Positions 33,249 to 46,207 of a stretch of DNA of 64,000 nucleotides are shown piece by piece. The notes beneath the pieces were generated by a model. The model did not search any database, was not told the DNA's origin, and saw nothing but the letters and a program-made list of their open reading frames with translations. The stretch is from assembly GCA_009733575.1 (NCBI GenBank), contig ML769399.1, positions 98,653 through 162,652 on the forward strand. The letters are read 5' to 3'. The position numbers were made by a program, and so were the translations under genes. The DNA comes from Gymnopus androsaceus JB14. Its lineage: Eukaryota; Basidiomycota; Agaricomycetes; Agaricales; Omphalotaceae. Every line of letters begins with the position of its first letter. Within the stretch, counting starts at the first letter, position 1.

Positions 33249-35413
33249 TTACAGAGACATACGCATTAGAGCATTATCCGCTGAATACCGCGCCATCATC
33301 CCCATAATTTGATTCAACGAACGGATGCTGTTCTGGGTTTCGCCTGCGTTGTTTGAAATCTGAATCGATTGAATGAAAACCGATGCGGGACCTCCCCAGA
33401 TAATCTGAAACCGTTTGCGTTTCTATAATCAATTGATTAACCTTCACTAGATTCACTCACTGCCATGATAGGGTCCCAGAATGCTGTAGATTCCATGTCG
33501 ACCATTGCTAAACATTTCATCATACCGTTCGCCATATCCAGGATCATCGGGCAACAGGAGGGATCGTGTGCGCCAAATGTGCAGTACAAACGAATCATAG
33601 TCGCTCTGAGTAGAGCGTCAATAACAAAAAGCCTTTTTTTAGTGCCAGCCGAAGCCCCACTTTTAATGGGAGGTACTTCTGTCAAAATTCGAGTGATAAT
33701 TGAGCGAAGATTTTGAAAAGTGGAATGAAAGCCTCGCATTTCGAAAGGAGTTCGAGATGCCGCTAACAAAAATGAATCAACAGGATGCGAGAATTAAATG
33801 AACCAAGACGTACGGTTTGAGTAACGCTTCGAGAACACCGTCGTCTGTTCAAACAGCACAGCTGCTTTGACATACAGAGCGAGGAGGGAATGGACTCCAT
33901 CTGGTATATCGGCGAGAAATTTTTGTAGTGTATGACTGTTCTTCAAATCTGGGGGAAATGTGGCCTGAGCAGATAACGTCAACATCCGAGGAATAATCTT
34001 AGTTGCTCAAAGGACACCTACATCTGTGTAGGAATTAGGGTCTAGTGGCCATGGAGTATCGACCCTTCCCTGCTCTGTAGTGTATGCTATGGAGGCAGGA
34101 ACTCCTTCCGCTGCCGACCAGAGACAGTTCAACGCCAAAACAGTCCACATGGCATTCATTCGATCGCCTTCTTCTGCGACATTCCTTGCAGGAGGCAAAG
34201 TCGTGGTGGAGGATGGAGAGATAAATTGTGGATCTTGGATTTGAGAGCTCCGAATACGATGCATCCGTGCACTTAAAATCAAAGAGACGGCGTTGTCAAG
34301 GTGCCACCTGCCCTCCAAGTTGCGACCGTGCAGGAAGAAATAATGCGATATGAGAACGTTTGCTTGGAGCGTATGTAATATCTTCTGTGGGTGACTTTCA
34401 GAAAGACCGAGAGATGCTGCTTGAACGGCCTTCGACAAGTACATCTCTTTGAGATGGAGAATGTTGGGACTTGGACTCAAGTACGCGCCAAGGAGCGCCA
34501 TGGCAGCAGAGAGGGCTGAGGTAGGTCGTTGCCTGGGGTCCGAGTTGGGGCTGGAAAAGGCATATATAATGTTTCCGGCGTCCAAGAAAAAACCTAATTG
34601 AAGGGCATGTGGTTGAAAGGCCTCCATACTGTCACAGAAAAAAATTAGTCCGAATTGTAAAGTGATTTAGAGATACGCACAGAGCCTTTTCCTGGGCGAA
34701 CTAGCAGTCAAATCACGTTAATTGCGGGCTTTGTGCATGTATCTAGTTCTCCTACCTGTGTGCGGCCTTCAGACGAGTTCATTGTTTGATTCGATCCTGA
34801 ATGCTCCATTAAGCGCAGCCCTGAGGAATAATAGGAACCAGTCGACGTACCACTAGCTCTGGAAGCCGATCTGCTCATATGAGAATTTCTCGACGCATAA
34901 TAAGGATCGTGGAGAGCGAGAACGTTTGGGGCGACCTTGGTATTTTGAAGCTCTTCCACGCGCGTTTCAAGGCCTGTAATTTGCTCCTGTAGTTGATCCG
35001 CATACGTACGTCCGCCTTCGCCATATTCACAGTCTTCGAGTGAGGCTACCTTGCTGCAAGGGCCACATATAGGTCTCATACCTATACAAATACATCGTCA
35101 AAGATTGTTAATGTGTCTGCTAGTTTGGAGGCCAACCGCTCGAGCGCGTTCTGAACCGATAGCTCGGATGGGTTGGATTCTACCAGACTAGCATAGAAGA
35201 TTATTTCATACCATCGCATCTCTGCCAAGGAAAGATATGTTAGCGACGACGGCCATAAATGCGCGAAGATATCATACCATTTTGCGTCGTCTAGAATCAT
35301 AGGATCTGAGGAAAACTAATCATATTGAAAGTAGTAGTAGCCACGTACTTGCAGTGGTTGCAGGCTCCTCCACGTCTAATTGGTGGGGCTTGGGGAATCC
35401 GCTTCGAGTACAT
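33249..35413 (-). CDS. Zn2Cys6 fungal-specific transcription factor
   Basis: Nine exons join in phase: 35413-35349, 35290-35278, 35221-35212, 35081-34756, 34700-34681, 34628-34022, 33964-33814, 33762-33461 and 33404-33249, giving 549 aa and TAA. The zinc cluster (RRGGACNHCKRRKMRC, then DGMRPICGPC and the last Cys in LEDCEY) fits C-x2-C-x6-C-x6-C-x2-C-x8-C and is split over four exons, two of only 13 and 10 nt. A coiled-coil linker follows (YADQLQEQITGLETRVEEL), then the fungal TF middle region (FFLHGRNLEGRWHLDNAV; DTPWPLDPNSY). It should bind CGG-type DNA half-sites in the nucleus; targets are unknown. No lesion is seen. The start at 35413 was chosen because it directly precedes the cluster; an in-frame upstream ATG exists at 35503. 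Confidence 0.85.
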
Positions 35414-36379
35414 AGCGGTATGATTTAGTGGCTGCTTAAGAGGAAGATGTTTATTTCTTAACGAGAGCCACAGTGGCGGTTTATATACTGCCGCGACTTG
35501 CATCGCGAGTTATATTTCTAGCTGAGGCTCACCAATTCCCATGTTTTTTCGAAGATGGTATCTCTCCATGCTGTTCTGACAATAGTATTCTGATGCTCCC
35601 TGCGGACTTGTTCTTACATTTTCCTTCAGAGTGAGCTTTCCTGTACTTGATTTGTAAGCATTATATATGCGGCCTGCTGATGTTTTGTATTGATGAATGT
35701 TGAGCACTTCCGGTTACTAGCAGGAAATGCAGTCAATGAAACCCTGTCCATACATAAAACACCGACTGTTATGATGATCTCGGGACTGTTTATCCAAGCT
35801 TGTGTACTTAGTCCAAGTAGTAAAGATCATACTTGGATAATACCAAAATCGTACCATCGTTTGCTAGTGAGAACAGGCCACCTTGCCAGGGCCCAGGAGC
35901 TGCATATGATAAGTAAAAAGATTGAGCAAGTCGGAAATCCAATAAAGAGACTCACTAGAAGTCAATTCCACATTCGAGTTTGCGCCTTTCGTCTCTGTTA
36001 TACACACAGGAACAGGAATACTGAGGAATTTCAGAGAGTTTCGAGAATCATGGCTAAACAAGATCGTAGTGCTGGACCAGTGATTTTTTGCACAGAGCCT
36101 CCGATGAGATGGTCAGGTAGACAAGAGGGCATTAGAGTCTTTGCAGCAGATGGATTCGTTGTACCAGGCACTCAAAGATGGAGACATAGTAGCCGTCAAT
36201 GTTGGTAACATGAATTTGATCGCAGGCGCCGATGAAAAGAGAAAAGACGCCAACACCGCGCCGCGACGGGTCAGCAAGCTTTAAGGCCTCCTAACACATC
36301 GGTAATGATAGGTTTGAAGACAGTTCCGGGTATGGTTTGATCCAACCTGCGCTGTGCCTGTAAAGACATACTTGAATGA
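35414..36379. other. Intergenic, unconvincing ORF
   Basis: A 172-codon plus-strand frame at 35690-36208 has no recognised domain and a composition like random sequence. Left unassigned. Confidence 0.35.
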
Positions 36380-36495
36380 TGTACAGTGCCCATAGCACTT
36401 ATAGAGCACGTATAGCAAGGACACACTCTTTATTTACCCCCATTCAATCTGCACAGTGGTGTAGAGCGCTGTACAGGGCGACGGGTTTCACAGGA
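36380..36495. repeat. Degenerate small element of the CATAGCA/GTACAG type
   Basis: Words TGTACAGTGCCCATAGCAC, GCGCTGTACAGGGC and the end GTTTCACAGGAACA match the element at 57043-57188 (TTTCACGGGAACA). The CATCAGC end is not preserved. Confidence 0.5.
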
Positions 36496-38400
36496 ACACT
36501 GTCTGTCAGCCTTCAGAGTCTATTGTTTGCGAGACAGAAATAATCGTGAAATCATTTGATGAAGCAGGAAATGTTGACGAGGCTGGGTCATGAATTGCAA
36601 GCGCGACTCTGTAGTTCGTAGTAGGTAGGATGGTCGGATGGAGCAAAAAACTTTCAGGTCGTTCGATATCTACACTGTTTAAGGATTCCAGATACGAATA
36701 AAACATACATGAAGGGAGTGAGAGTGCAGTGACAATTTGAACGTTGATGACGATAATTGTGGCTCTGCAAGGGGGCTGTCGTCTTTGTAGCCTCAGATAT
36801 GCAAATCAATGCCCAACCCATTTCAGCCAGAGCGTAAGAGAAAGACGCATCGATGTCTACGGTGTCGCTCATGGTATGCTCTAACTTATCTTCAGCCTTA
36901 AACCACAGATAGGATACGAGTTGAGCGTCATAAATGGCAGTGAGGCAGAGTGCTAGAAGGCAAGTGCCGCAGGAATGAGTTGTCTCTGCTTCGAGTGGGC
37001 CTGAAGAAGATTCAATTCATTTGAGCAATCGAGAATTTTCGCAGGGATTTTGTTAGGGATCTTGAGGAAGGAAGATGTATCACCAGTAAGGTACTGAAGC
37101 TTCACTTTGCAATGCCTCAATCGCTTCTGTCGCTCCTGCATTCGTGAGACTTCAGGCTGGATAACCTCGAGATCTTGAAATCATCTCCTCGATCTCATGA
37201 AGCAGATCAGAATCTGCAAGGTAGCTCAGGTATTTTTCCAGTGAGACGTCTACTGTGCGACATGAAAGCATATTTTCTGGAGGAGTCAGAGCCTGAAGAC
37301 AATGTAACTTGAAGTCACGAGTTTGGATGGCATTCTGATTTCTAGTTGAAGGAAGTTTTCGGATTGAGACCAGATAGATGAGCAATGCATCTTTACATGC
37401 AGAAAATTGTCATTGGCGACGGTAAAAGATCCTGAGCGAACGCTGAGCGCTTGAGCCTGCAAGCTCCGGCCCGAAGCCTTCTTCAGAACGATTCACGAAT
37501 GTTGGTAGTCCATTGTCCATCCAGATCTCAAATCTCTATTTCTCAATCACGCAATCAGCACCTTTCTCTTGGACATGAATTCCTACCCAAAAATCCTCAT
37601 TAGTTCATCTTCATATCGCTCTCTATAATGGGAATTTACGACGCGAGCTCCATCCGAGCTATACCCATCCAACTATGGTATAAACGACTTCGGATCTGCT
37701 GCTGCGCGTGAAGCATGCCTGCAATTGTCCTCATACTCACCACTCCAAGTCTGGGATTGCGGTAGATCTGTCCGCCAATTTAAATCCCTCCAGTAATCCT
37801 TCAAGCTTTGAAGGCTGTAACTCTTTCATATCGCTAGGATTCAGGGTGAGAATGATAAGTAGTGGATGTGGCGGCGATATATAGAAACGGAAATAGAGAC
37901 GGAGAGCGTTTGAAGGAAGAATTCATAGGTATAATCTTTGTCGGTTCATTGATCTCTCTAGTCATTGGCTTAGACTCAGATTTATCTCAGCTTCGATTCG
38001 GCCCATCTTAGCGCATACTGCTAGATCTTTCAACTGCGTCCCATTCCCAGACAGCATTAGCTATACTTGCGCTAACGCAACTGCACTTGGAATGGATTAC
38101 ACCAGATCTGTACTTCCCGCCGCCACATTTTGCCTCTTCTACGACGAATGCCGCAAGATCATCAAGTGGTGAAACACGGGTGGCGAAAGAGCGCATTAGC
38201 CATCGGCTCATTTGAGCGTTGGACCTGGAGGCAGACGGAGACAGATAGGTTCGCGCCACCGAGGACACCGGGCCCGCGTCATCCTCGTCTAGTTTTAATC
38301 CCGGTTTTGCTTCGACGAGTTGGGTTGAAAGGAAGGTTCTCTGCTCGAGAGACGAGTTATTCAAACGGGAAAGCATCTGGTATCAACTTCAACAAGTAGT
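36496..38400. other. Unresolved region, possible broken minus-strand gene
   Basis: A series of minus-strand frames (36706-36506, 36872-36654, 37141-36953, 37385-37152, 38376-38008) could be exons of one unknown gene; 37385-37152 contains SLEKYLSYLADSDLLHEIEE, which looks like real protein. I could not join them confidently and recognise no family. Confidence 0.3.
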
Positions 38401-40135
38401 GGAGGTGTAGAGGGGTAGGAGTAAATATACTTTATTGTATAGGGCTAGTTCAATGAACGGATATGTTTGCTTTAGAATCTCATTCGGGCTGTTCTGATCT
38501 ATTGATTGTCTTTCTTCCATCCCAACAGATACCCTCGATCATTTGCTTCAGGTCCGCAAACACACACATCAATGCCCCCGTATCGCGGTCTCACAAGGCG
38601 ACTGGTTGAAGGCACAAATTCAAGGTCCGCTTGCTGGATTACTAACGAAGTGGCGTTCAGTGTTTTGGAGAGCGCTTCAAATTTGGCGTTTTGGGCTCGG
38701 TGTCATTTCGTGATAACCCGGGAACAAAAGCTGAAGGAGGAACAGGCGGAGAGAAGAAGGAATTAACGTAGTACTGTCTTTTTGCTGAGAGTGGTATCCC
38801 ATGCTGTTGAAGCAGTGGGAAAGAATGTAATTTGTCATCCCGCTGAAGAAGGTCGTCAAAGCGAGTCTTACCGACTCGAGACCCTGCCGGAGATACACGT
38901 CCCGGTTCATATACCAAACTCGTTTCACTACTCCTCTATGCTTCGTCTCACTGTCCCGTTTGACAAATATTTTCTTTTGTAGCCAGATACACATTTAAAC
39001 AGACTTTCCTGAGTCATTTGACACTGTATTGCATGTCTTCCTGAGGGTAAGCGTCTTTTGGACTTATTACTTGTTACGTCGAAGCTAATAGTTGTTTATT
39101 ATATAGTCTATACTTTGGTTCCCTCGGAAGCATCTGCGATGAGAAGATATCAGTTGGAGAAGGTGCCCCAGTCGCAAGGGTAATCATCCGAGTCAATGAG
39201 GGAGTTGATGGAAATGTGGGAAGGATCTATAGGCGATGGTTGCTCTGCAGGAGGTGGCGTGGATGGAATTTCTGTAGTGGATAGGATGTGATTGGTTTGG
39301 GATACGAATGGTCAATGACGATTCGGAATTTGCCTGGCTTCTGATCTACAACTGCCATTGGTGCTGTGCGGTTTGTCTAACACATATCACGTAGCAGCTT
39401 AAGGTGCCATGAATAATTCGCACCCATGTTATTCATATGTTATTCACATCTCGAGCTTCAAGAAGGGGTTTAACATAGTTAATAGCCGCTTATTAGCATC
39501 CAAGTGAAACATTGAATTTTTAACATCTTATCAACATTGTAATGTGAATATCAACAGCTCAAAGGCAATCCCAAATGATGTCCTTGTCGCCGTCTGTGGC
39601 CGTACTAACAGATGCGCGTTGGATGCGCGTCCTCGTCGCCGTCTGTGACCGTAATATACCTGACCTGCTAAAGCTGGCACAGATACTGCAGAAAATGGTA
39701 AGTTAAAGAGCTCAGTAGCCAGATAATGAAGGTCTCATATCTAAGATGGTCAATAACTGGAGGCTTGGGTTGGATGGATAGAAGGAGGAGGACATCCTCC
39801 TTCTATCATATTAATCCGTAGCCAAATGAGAAATAATCAATCAGACTAGCTGAGAGCTCTATGAGTAAACGATTCCACTCTTTTCGACAACCCTCCAGGA
39901 AATTGGACTTGAGTTGTTTCATCTGAAAGCCTATGTGCTATAATCGATTCCCGAGTCTGAGCATTGCAGAGACCTCGTTTGATCATCTGAGCCTAAATCT
40001 AGTGAGCAGTCAAATTTTACGCGTGAGGTTTTAAGCGCTAAGCGGGTTTTTAATCGTAACGGCGCTAATTATGTAAATAGCTCTGCCCGAACCCGCCAAG
40101 TTTTGTCAACCTTTGGCTTTGGCTCGGAACCCAAA
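38401..40135. other. Intergenic, no gene seen
   Basis: Short frames only. A GTCGCCGTCTGTG word is repeated at about 39588 and 39634. The right end is the LCB2 upstream region. Confidence 0.45.
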
Positions 40136-42356
40136 ATGCCTGCTGGTTCTTCTTATCCAGGAAGCTCTCCAATGGCGCTCAACAGAGGTAGCTCGCCGAC
40201 GTCGTCCATTTTCAAGAGTTCAAAACGCTCGTCGTCGACGCCTCCAACTTCAGCAGCATCTTATCTGTCCGCACTTTCGCAAGCGGACGCTAGTTTGAGA
40301 GCTAGACGCAGCACGACTTCACCATCTCCGACAGCAGCTTCTACACCAGCTTTGTCGTTCTCTTCTTTGCTTACATCGACGACCGAAGTGGGAGAAGAGG
40401 ACAATAGTGATGGTCTTGCTGTTCCTCTTGGAAACCGCCAAATTCGGAGCAGGTTTATACTACCGTTCATACAGAGTTTGGACATTGTTATAATGAAAGT
40501 ATGTCGATTTATTCTCCTCTTTTTACTTAAATAACTGACCAGGACGAAAGATTATAGGCATGTCTCTAAGCACACACCCGGCGCACCCGTTATCCAGGAT
40601 ATCGACCAGGACCCTCCCTACTACATCCTTTTCTCAACCTACATCTCCTACCTCATCCTAATTGTCCTCGGCCACATGCGAGACTTTCTCGGAAAACGAT
40701 TTTATCCAGACTCGTACAAACACATCATGCCTCGAGATGGCTACGCAGCTCTTAATTCTGACTTTGACTCTTTCTATACTCGTCGTCTCAAACAGCGCAT
40801 GGACGAATGCTTCATGCAGCCCGTAACTGGTGTGGCTGGTCGTACAATCCAAATTCTTGACCGCGTAACCCCTGATTACAATCATACCCAAATTCTCCTC
40901 GGCACCCGCACCCGCGCGCTAAATATCTCCTCGTACAACTACCTCGGCTTCGCACAAGCCCACGGTGGGTGTGCCGATGCTGTCGAGGAAGGCATGAAGA
41001 GGTACGGCGTATCCACAGCTGGAGCTAGACTCGAAGGCGGTTCCACGGACTTGCATATCACGGCGGAGGCTCTTGTAGCCAAATTCGTCGGAATGGAAGC
41101 TGCGGTGATTAGTTCCATGGGGTTCGCTACTAATTCCACATACATCCCTGCCTTGGTGTCTAAAGGATGTCTGATCATATCCGACGAGCTCAATCATACC
41201 TCGATAAGGTTCGGCGTACGCAATAGTGGTGCTCATGTCAGGATGTTCAAGCATAATGATATGAAGAATCTCGAGGCGCTTTTGAGGGAGGTTATCAGCC
41301 AGGGTCAGCCAAAGACTCATAGACCATGGAAGAAGATTTTGGTTATTGTCGAAGGGATGTATAGTATGGAGGGTACAATGGTCGATTTACCGGGCGTTTT
41401 GAAGCTTAAAGAAAAATACAAAGTAGGTGCCGCGCCCCTAGCCTTTTATTCTTTCCCCACTCACGCGACTATTCTAGTTTTACCTCTTCGTAGACGAAGC
41501 TCACTCTATCGGAGCTACTGGTCCTCATGGTCGCGGGGTTGCAGACTACTTTGGTATCGACCCACGCAAGATCGACGTCCTCATGGGTACCTTCACCAAA
41601 TCCTTTGGGGCCAGTGGTGGATATATTGCCGGATCCAAATCGCTCATCGAACGCTTGCGAATCCGTGGCTACTCTGGTGCCTATGCCGAATCCATCTCTC
41701 CAGCAGTCTTGACGCAGATTATGGCTAGCATGGCTAGCATTATGAGCGTTGCTACTGATGGTCCTGTAGGACCATCATCGTCATCCTTGTCATCGTCGAC
41801 ATCTACGCTCCAGCTCCCACAAGATTTCCATACCCTCATACACCCAGGCCCAATCTCCCAATCTTCCCTTCCCACCTGGCTCACGCACACACTCCCGCCT
41901 TCTCTCTCCTCCGGCGCCGAAGGCGCCCACCGTCTCCAACGCCTCTCCTTCAACTCGCACTACCTCCACCTCGGTCTCCAAAAACTCGGCTTCATCACCC
42001 TCGGCCACGCTTCCTCCCCAATCGTGCCTCTCCTCGTATTCAACCCCGCTAAGATGATCATGTTCCACCGCATGATGAAAGACCGTAAAACGCCCATCGT
42101 CGTAGTGGTCGTTGCATACCCGGCGACGCCGTTGATTAGTTCTCGGGTGAGGTTTTGCGTTAGTGCGAGTCATACAAAGGAGGATGTGGATGAGGTGTTG
42201 AGGGCGTGTGATGAGGTCGGGGATGTGTTGGATTTGAAGCATGGGGTTATGGCGAATGGGGAGAGGAGATGGACTGTGGAGGAGGTTTGTGAGAGGGCAG
42301 TGGAGCTGGTTAGGGGATATGCGGAGGCGGAGGGTGGGTTGAAGAAGACGGATTGA
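40136..42356 (+). CDS. LCB2: Serine palmitoyltransferase subunit 2 (LCB2)
   Basis: Exons 40136-40452, 40558-41422 and 41478-42356 join in phase to 686 aa. It catalyses, with Lcb1, the PLP-dependent condensation of serine and palmitoyl-CoA to 3-ketodihydrosphingosine, the first step of sphingolipid synthesis at the ER. After a Ser-rich N-terminus comes PPYYILFSTYISYLILIVLG (membrane anchor, about residues 125-145). Then follow NYLGFAQAHGGCADAVEE, the glycine-rich RLEGGSTDLH, DELNHTSIRFG, FVDEAHSIGATGPHGRG (PLP-pyridine Asp/His region) and TFTKSFGASGGYIAG with the PLP lysine. A low-complexity Ser insert (about residues 490-530) lengthens it beyond the usual 560-600 aa. No lesions. The ATG at 40136 is the first in frame. 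Confidence 0.95.
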
Positions 42357-43220
42357 GGGCTGAAGGCGGAAGAGATACCCTGTTACTTTATCCTAAACGG
42401 CGAACCAAGATTGAGCGATGGGGTTGGTGAACTAGATATTATTAATATAGGTGACTCGTATCGTTCTGATATTGATTCACGGAGGAGGTTGTACAATGAC
42501 AATGATATAACAGGATGAATCAATCTCGTACTTCCTGACTAGATATACAACCCTCTCAGCCATTCTACAAATGTGCGACGACGGTACTTTTTGCTCGGTA
42601 CATCAAAACTACTCCGCGTGCAAAGGTGCTGAATTCGAAGAGCATGCTGCTTATCGAATGCGGTTGGACCAATGTCGGACCTCTTAGCAACTTGGCGCGG
42701 GGAGCACAAAAGATCCGAATCGGGAATGTGCAAGTCACAATTGCACGCGCACGCGTCCCCACAGGGGGATCGTTAAACATTTGAGCACCCATTTCAGCAT
42801 CTTACCCAAACCTAGATTCCGGCTCTTGCTATGCTGTACGCGTCCTCAAGCTTTAAGCGTCTTTACCTTTCCAACCGACCCTGCGCGGGATTTTCGGAAA
42901 CCTTGGAAGAAGCGACAGCAGGCTTCTTGTAAGTATTGACCTGGGCCGCCAAAGTTCCCGATAGGCGATGAACATCATAAATAATATCAGGGAAATGGTG
43001 GAACAGGGTACTTATACAAAGGGTATATACTGGTGTATATCGGACAAACAGGCGGAAAACTTTATCATAAACTTGAAACTCAGTGTGCCAAGCGCTATGC
43101 ACACACAGCATCCTCAGCCGGCATTCAGATTTTGGACCGAGCTATGTAATATGCTTCCTTCCTTCCTTCCTTGCCTGGGGCATCTGAAATCACTGTCATG
43201 TAACAGTTCTACCGACGCCT
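42357..43220. other. Intergenic, no gene seen
   Basis: Downstream of LCB2. It contains a short CCTT microsatellite at about 43155-43172. Otherwise only promoter-side sequence for the next gene. Confidence 0.45.
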
Positions 43221-43227
43221 TATAAAA
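43221..43227 (+). promoter_or_regulatory. TATA box of secreted-protein gene
   Basis: TATAAAA 217 bp before the ATG, with a pyrimidine-rich leader; distance suggests a leader of ~180 nt or a 5' intron (GTACGT near 43292). Confidence 0.4.
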
Positions 43228-43437
43228 CTTGGACCAAGACTCGAATCTCTTCACTGCCGGTTCAGTCCCCCACTTGAATCCCTTCTTTGCAAGGTACGTT
43301 TTACTACCACTGCTTCTCAAATCCAATCTTATCATTGTCCATCTAGAAATCACCTTTCCGACTCACTCCCTACTACTACTTCACGCTCAAAAAACGTTTT
43401 TAACGCCTCCGAAATAATCATCCCATCGCGTCTCATC

Positions 43438-43996
43438 ATGCGTTTCACCTTCGCCAGTGTTTTCCTTCTCTCCGCCGGTCTTCTTTCCACTGCAATGGCT
43501 TTACCTGTCGTGAGTACCTCGTCTATACTTTCATCGAAAACACTCCAAACTTACAATCACCAAACAGATTGACACTCGCACGGACTCCCTAGAAGCCTTC
43601 CAAGCTCGAGACTTGGATTTCGAGATACGAAGTTACGATTCTGCAGAACCACTTCTTGCTCGAGCCAAAAAAGAATATCCCATCAAATGGCTCCTTCCCA
43701 CAGGCACAGTGCCTTTTGGAGAAAAGCCTGATAAACTGTTTGACCTTGATGGCGCTATAACGCTCGGCGTGAAACTTCTTAAAGCTGCGAAAAAAGGCGG
43801 GAAGGAAGAATTTCAAAGCTTGCCTGAAGATTTTACGCTGGTGCCTGAAAAGGGTGGGATAGTCTTCAAAAAAACACCGCTTTCCCATTTTCAGATTACG
43901 CTGGACGGGAAGGAGTTCGAAGCTCTTGCCATTGACCAGAAGGGACATATCTGGCCACTGGAGAACGGGCAGCGTGGTGCGGAAGTACTTGTGTAG
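43438..43996 (+). CDS. 166-aa secreted protein of unknown function
   Basis: Exons 43438-43509 (24 codons) and 43568-43996 join in phase 0. It starts with a signal peptide (MRFTFASVFLLSAGLLSTAM, probable cleavage before LPV). The mature part has DSLEAFQARDLDFEIR, IKWLLPTGTVPFGEKPDKLF, LGVKLLKAAKKGGKEEF, PEDFTLVPEKG and FQITLDGKEFEALAI; it is Lys-rich, lacks Cys, and has no transmembrane segment. I know of no named family. Two relatives occur in the window: a truncated one at 20449 and a fragment at 50929. That makes a small local family, with this copy the only intact one. The signal peptide is encoded by its own exon, as in the 20449 copy. Confidence 0.85.
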
Positions 43997-45064
43997 TGAT
44001 TGGAATTCGTGGTACAGATTGGACAATCAAAAGAGTCAACCTCTGCGATGATTGAGATCAGGCGTGCGAGAGGATTTTCATTGGAACTAGAAAAACGCTG
44101 TGCCAGTGTCAGACAAACATAACCTAGACATATCAGTTTACAAGCCAAAGCGAATCCATAGCCTTATAATTTGTTTTTTGTTCAAACTGCAACTGCTCGC
44201 AATATGACGAGCTCAATATGAATAGAACTCACTGTTAGACGTTGGACTCTCAGATAAGAACTTGTCGAGTTGACCACGACAAGGACCAGTGTACTCGAGC
44301 AGAAATATCTCGTTCGATTCACGCTAACGTCTATAGTACCCCTCTCAGTCTAATTTCCAACGCACTGAATGGCACGTACAACAAAGCGGTAACAGCAAAT
44401 GCCACCTCAAACCCAAAATCACCCGATTTATCCGCTATACTGTAGGGCCAGTGAACCATATCTGCGACATACACGGCACGACAAGACCGAATGAAGCCAC
44501 TCCAGCTGCAATGCCTGCTAGACCCGAAGGTACGAGTCGTTTGGGAACATTCCAATTCTGAAGATGATACTCGGAGAATTGTCGTTTTCTGAAAATCCAG
44601 TGCTCTATGAGAACAACAGCGATCAAAGCTGAACACCAGTATCCGATCAGTCCAAGGAAGTTTTCAAGCGTGTCGTAGAATTTGTGAGATCCGACTATTG
44701 CAATTGGGAGTACGCTGCGGAAAAAAACAAAGGAAAAGGATCACTACGGGTAAAACCAATGAATGAACAAAATCTTACATAGCTGTTGCAACGATGGAGA
44801 ATACGTATCGCGGAACGACTATCAGTATCGGAATGAACAGTTAGATGTTCAGCGAGATCGAGTAGAACGTAGCCGCAATATTACCCGCGATGGACAAACT
44901 CAAGAGCACGGTTAGGAATTTCCCAAAGTCGCCTACAGGGCTCAACATTGCCTCCAATTGACCTCCAACGTTGGAGTTGTTATATCCTTGCTCCCAAGCA
45001 GGAACAGCGGATGCAGCTGCTGCAACTGCAGCCTAAACATTGGACACTTGTGATGGGGATGAAG

Positions 45065-46207
45065 TATGGCATCATATTTCACCAAATATTCCGACTTTTA
45101 CTTGAAATTCAACTAAGTATCATGTTTTAACTTCAACTTTAAATCACATGTTCAACTCAAACTTTCAACTTTTTTTCAACTTTAACTTTCAACTTTTGTT
45201 ACTTTAGCTTTAACTTCAGGATAATAATACTACTACTTGTGGCCATGCATATATTAACCATACAGTATATTGTTTAACTGGTAACCTATCAAGAGGAGCA
45301 TGGCACAATCTGATTGTACCATTTTGAGTACTTTGTAAGTAAAAGACTGAAATCATACAAAATGTCAAATTCTGTGATAAGTATTTTTGAGATCTGGGTG
45401 GATTTCAGGTATTTTCAGAGGTCAAAGCTGTCAGGAATTACTACATAAGGTCATTCAACCATGCATTAAGTGGGCGCTCATGAATCTTAATGCCATTACC
45501 AAGTTCTCAAAATGGTACAGAACTTGCTTCCTGGGTCCCACAGAAGTTAAACTTGTTGGGACATAGATACATTTTATGATCTCAAAGTTGGAATGCCCTT
45601 GACTTGCACTAGAATAGTATGCCAACTTCAACTTTATGTATGCTGTTCTAGTGCAAGTCAAGGGCATTCCAACTTTGAGATCATAAAATACATCTATGTC
45701 CCAACAAGTTTGACCTCTGTGGGACCAGGAAAGTAAGTTCTGTACCATTTCGAGCACTTGGTAAATGGTATTAAGGTTTATAAGCGCCCACTTAATGCAT
45801 GGTTAAATGACCTTATATAGTAATTCCTGACAGGTTTGACCTCTGAAAATACCCAAAATCCACCAAGATCTCAAATATGCTCATCACAGAATGTGACATT
45901 TTGTATGATTTCCATCTCATACTTATGAAGTACTCAAAATGGTACAATCAGATTGTGCCATGCTACTCTTGATACGTTACCAGTTAAACAATACATTGTA
46001 TGGTTAATATATGCATGGCCACAAGTAGTATCATCATTACCCTGAACTTAAAGCTAAAGTAACAAAAGTTGAAAGTTGAAGTTGAAAAAAAAGTTGAAAG
46101 TTTGAGTTGAACATGTGATTTAAAGTTGAAGTTAAAACACGAAGTTGAATTTCAAGTTAAAGTTGGAATATTTGGTGAAATATGGTGCCATAAATTTTGA
46201 TGCCATA
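45065..46207. mobile_element. Perfect-foldback element inside permease copy 1
   Basis: 1143 bp with ATGAAG directly repeated on both sides (45059-45064, 46208-46213); copy 2 of the permease has this target once and lacks the element. Ends are TATGGCATCA and TGATGCCATA. The arms 45065-45614 and 45646-46207 are inverted copies along their whole length, leaving only a ~31-bp loop. Runs of CAACTTTAACTT-type words occur near the ends. No coding capacity. The 6-bp duplication does not identify the superfamily. Confidence 0.88.

Noticed and set aside
35690..36208. 172-codon plus-strand ORF
   Set aside because: No recognisable domain, no related frame in the window, composition like translated non-coding DNA.
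38008..38376. 123-codon minus-strand ORF overlapping a plus-strand ORF of similar length
   Set aside because: Neither shows family features; they are mutual shadows.
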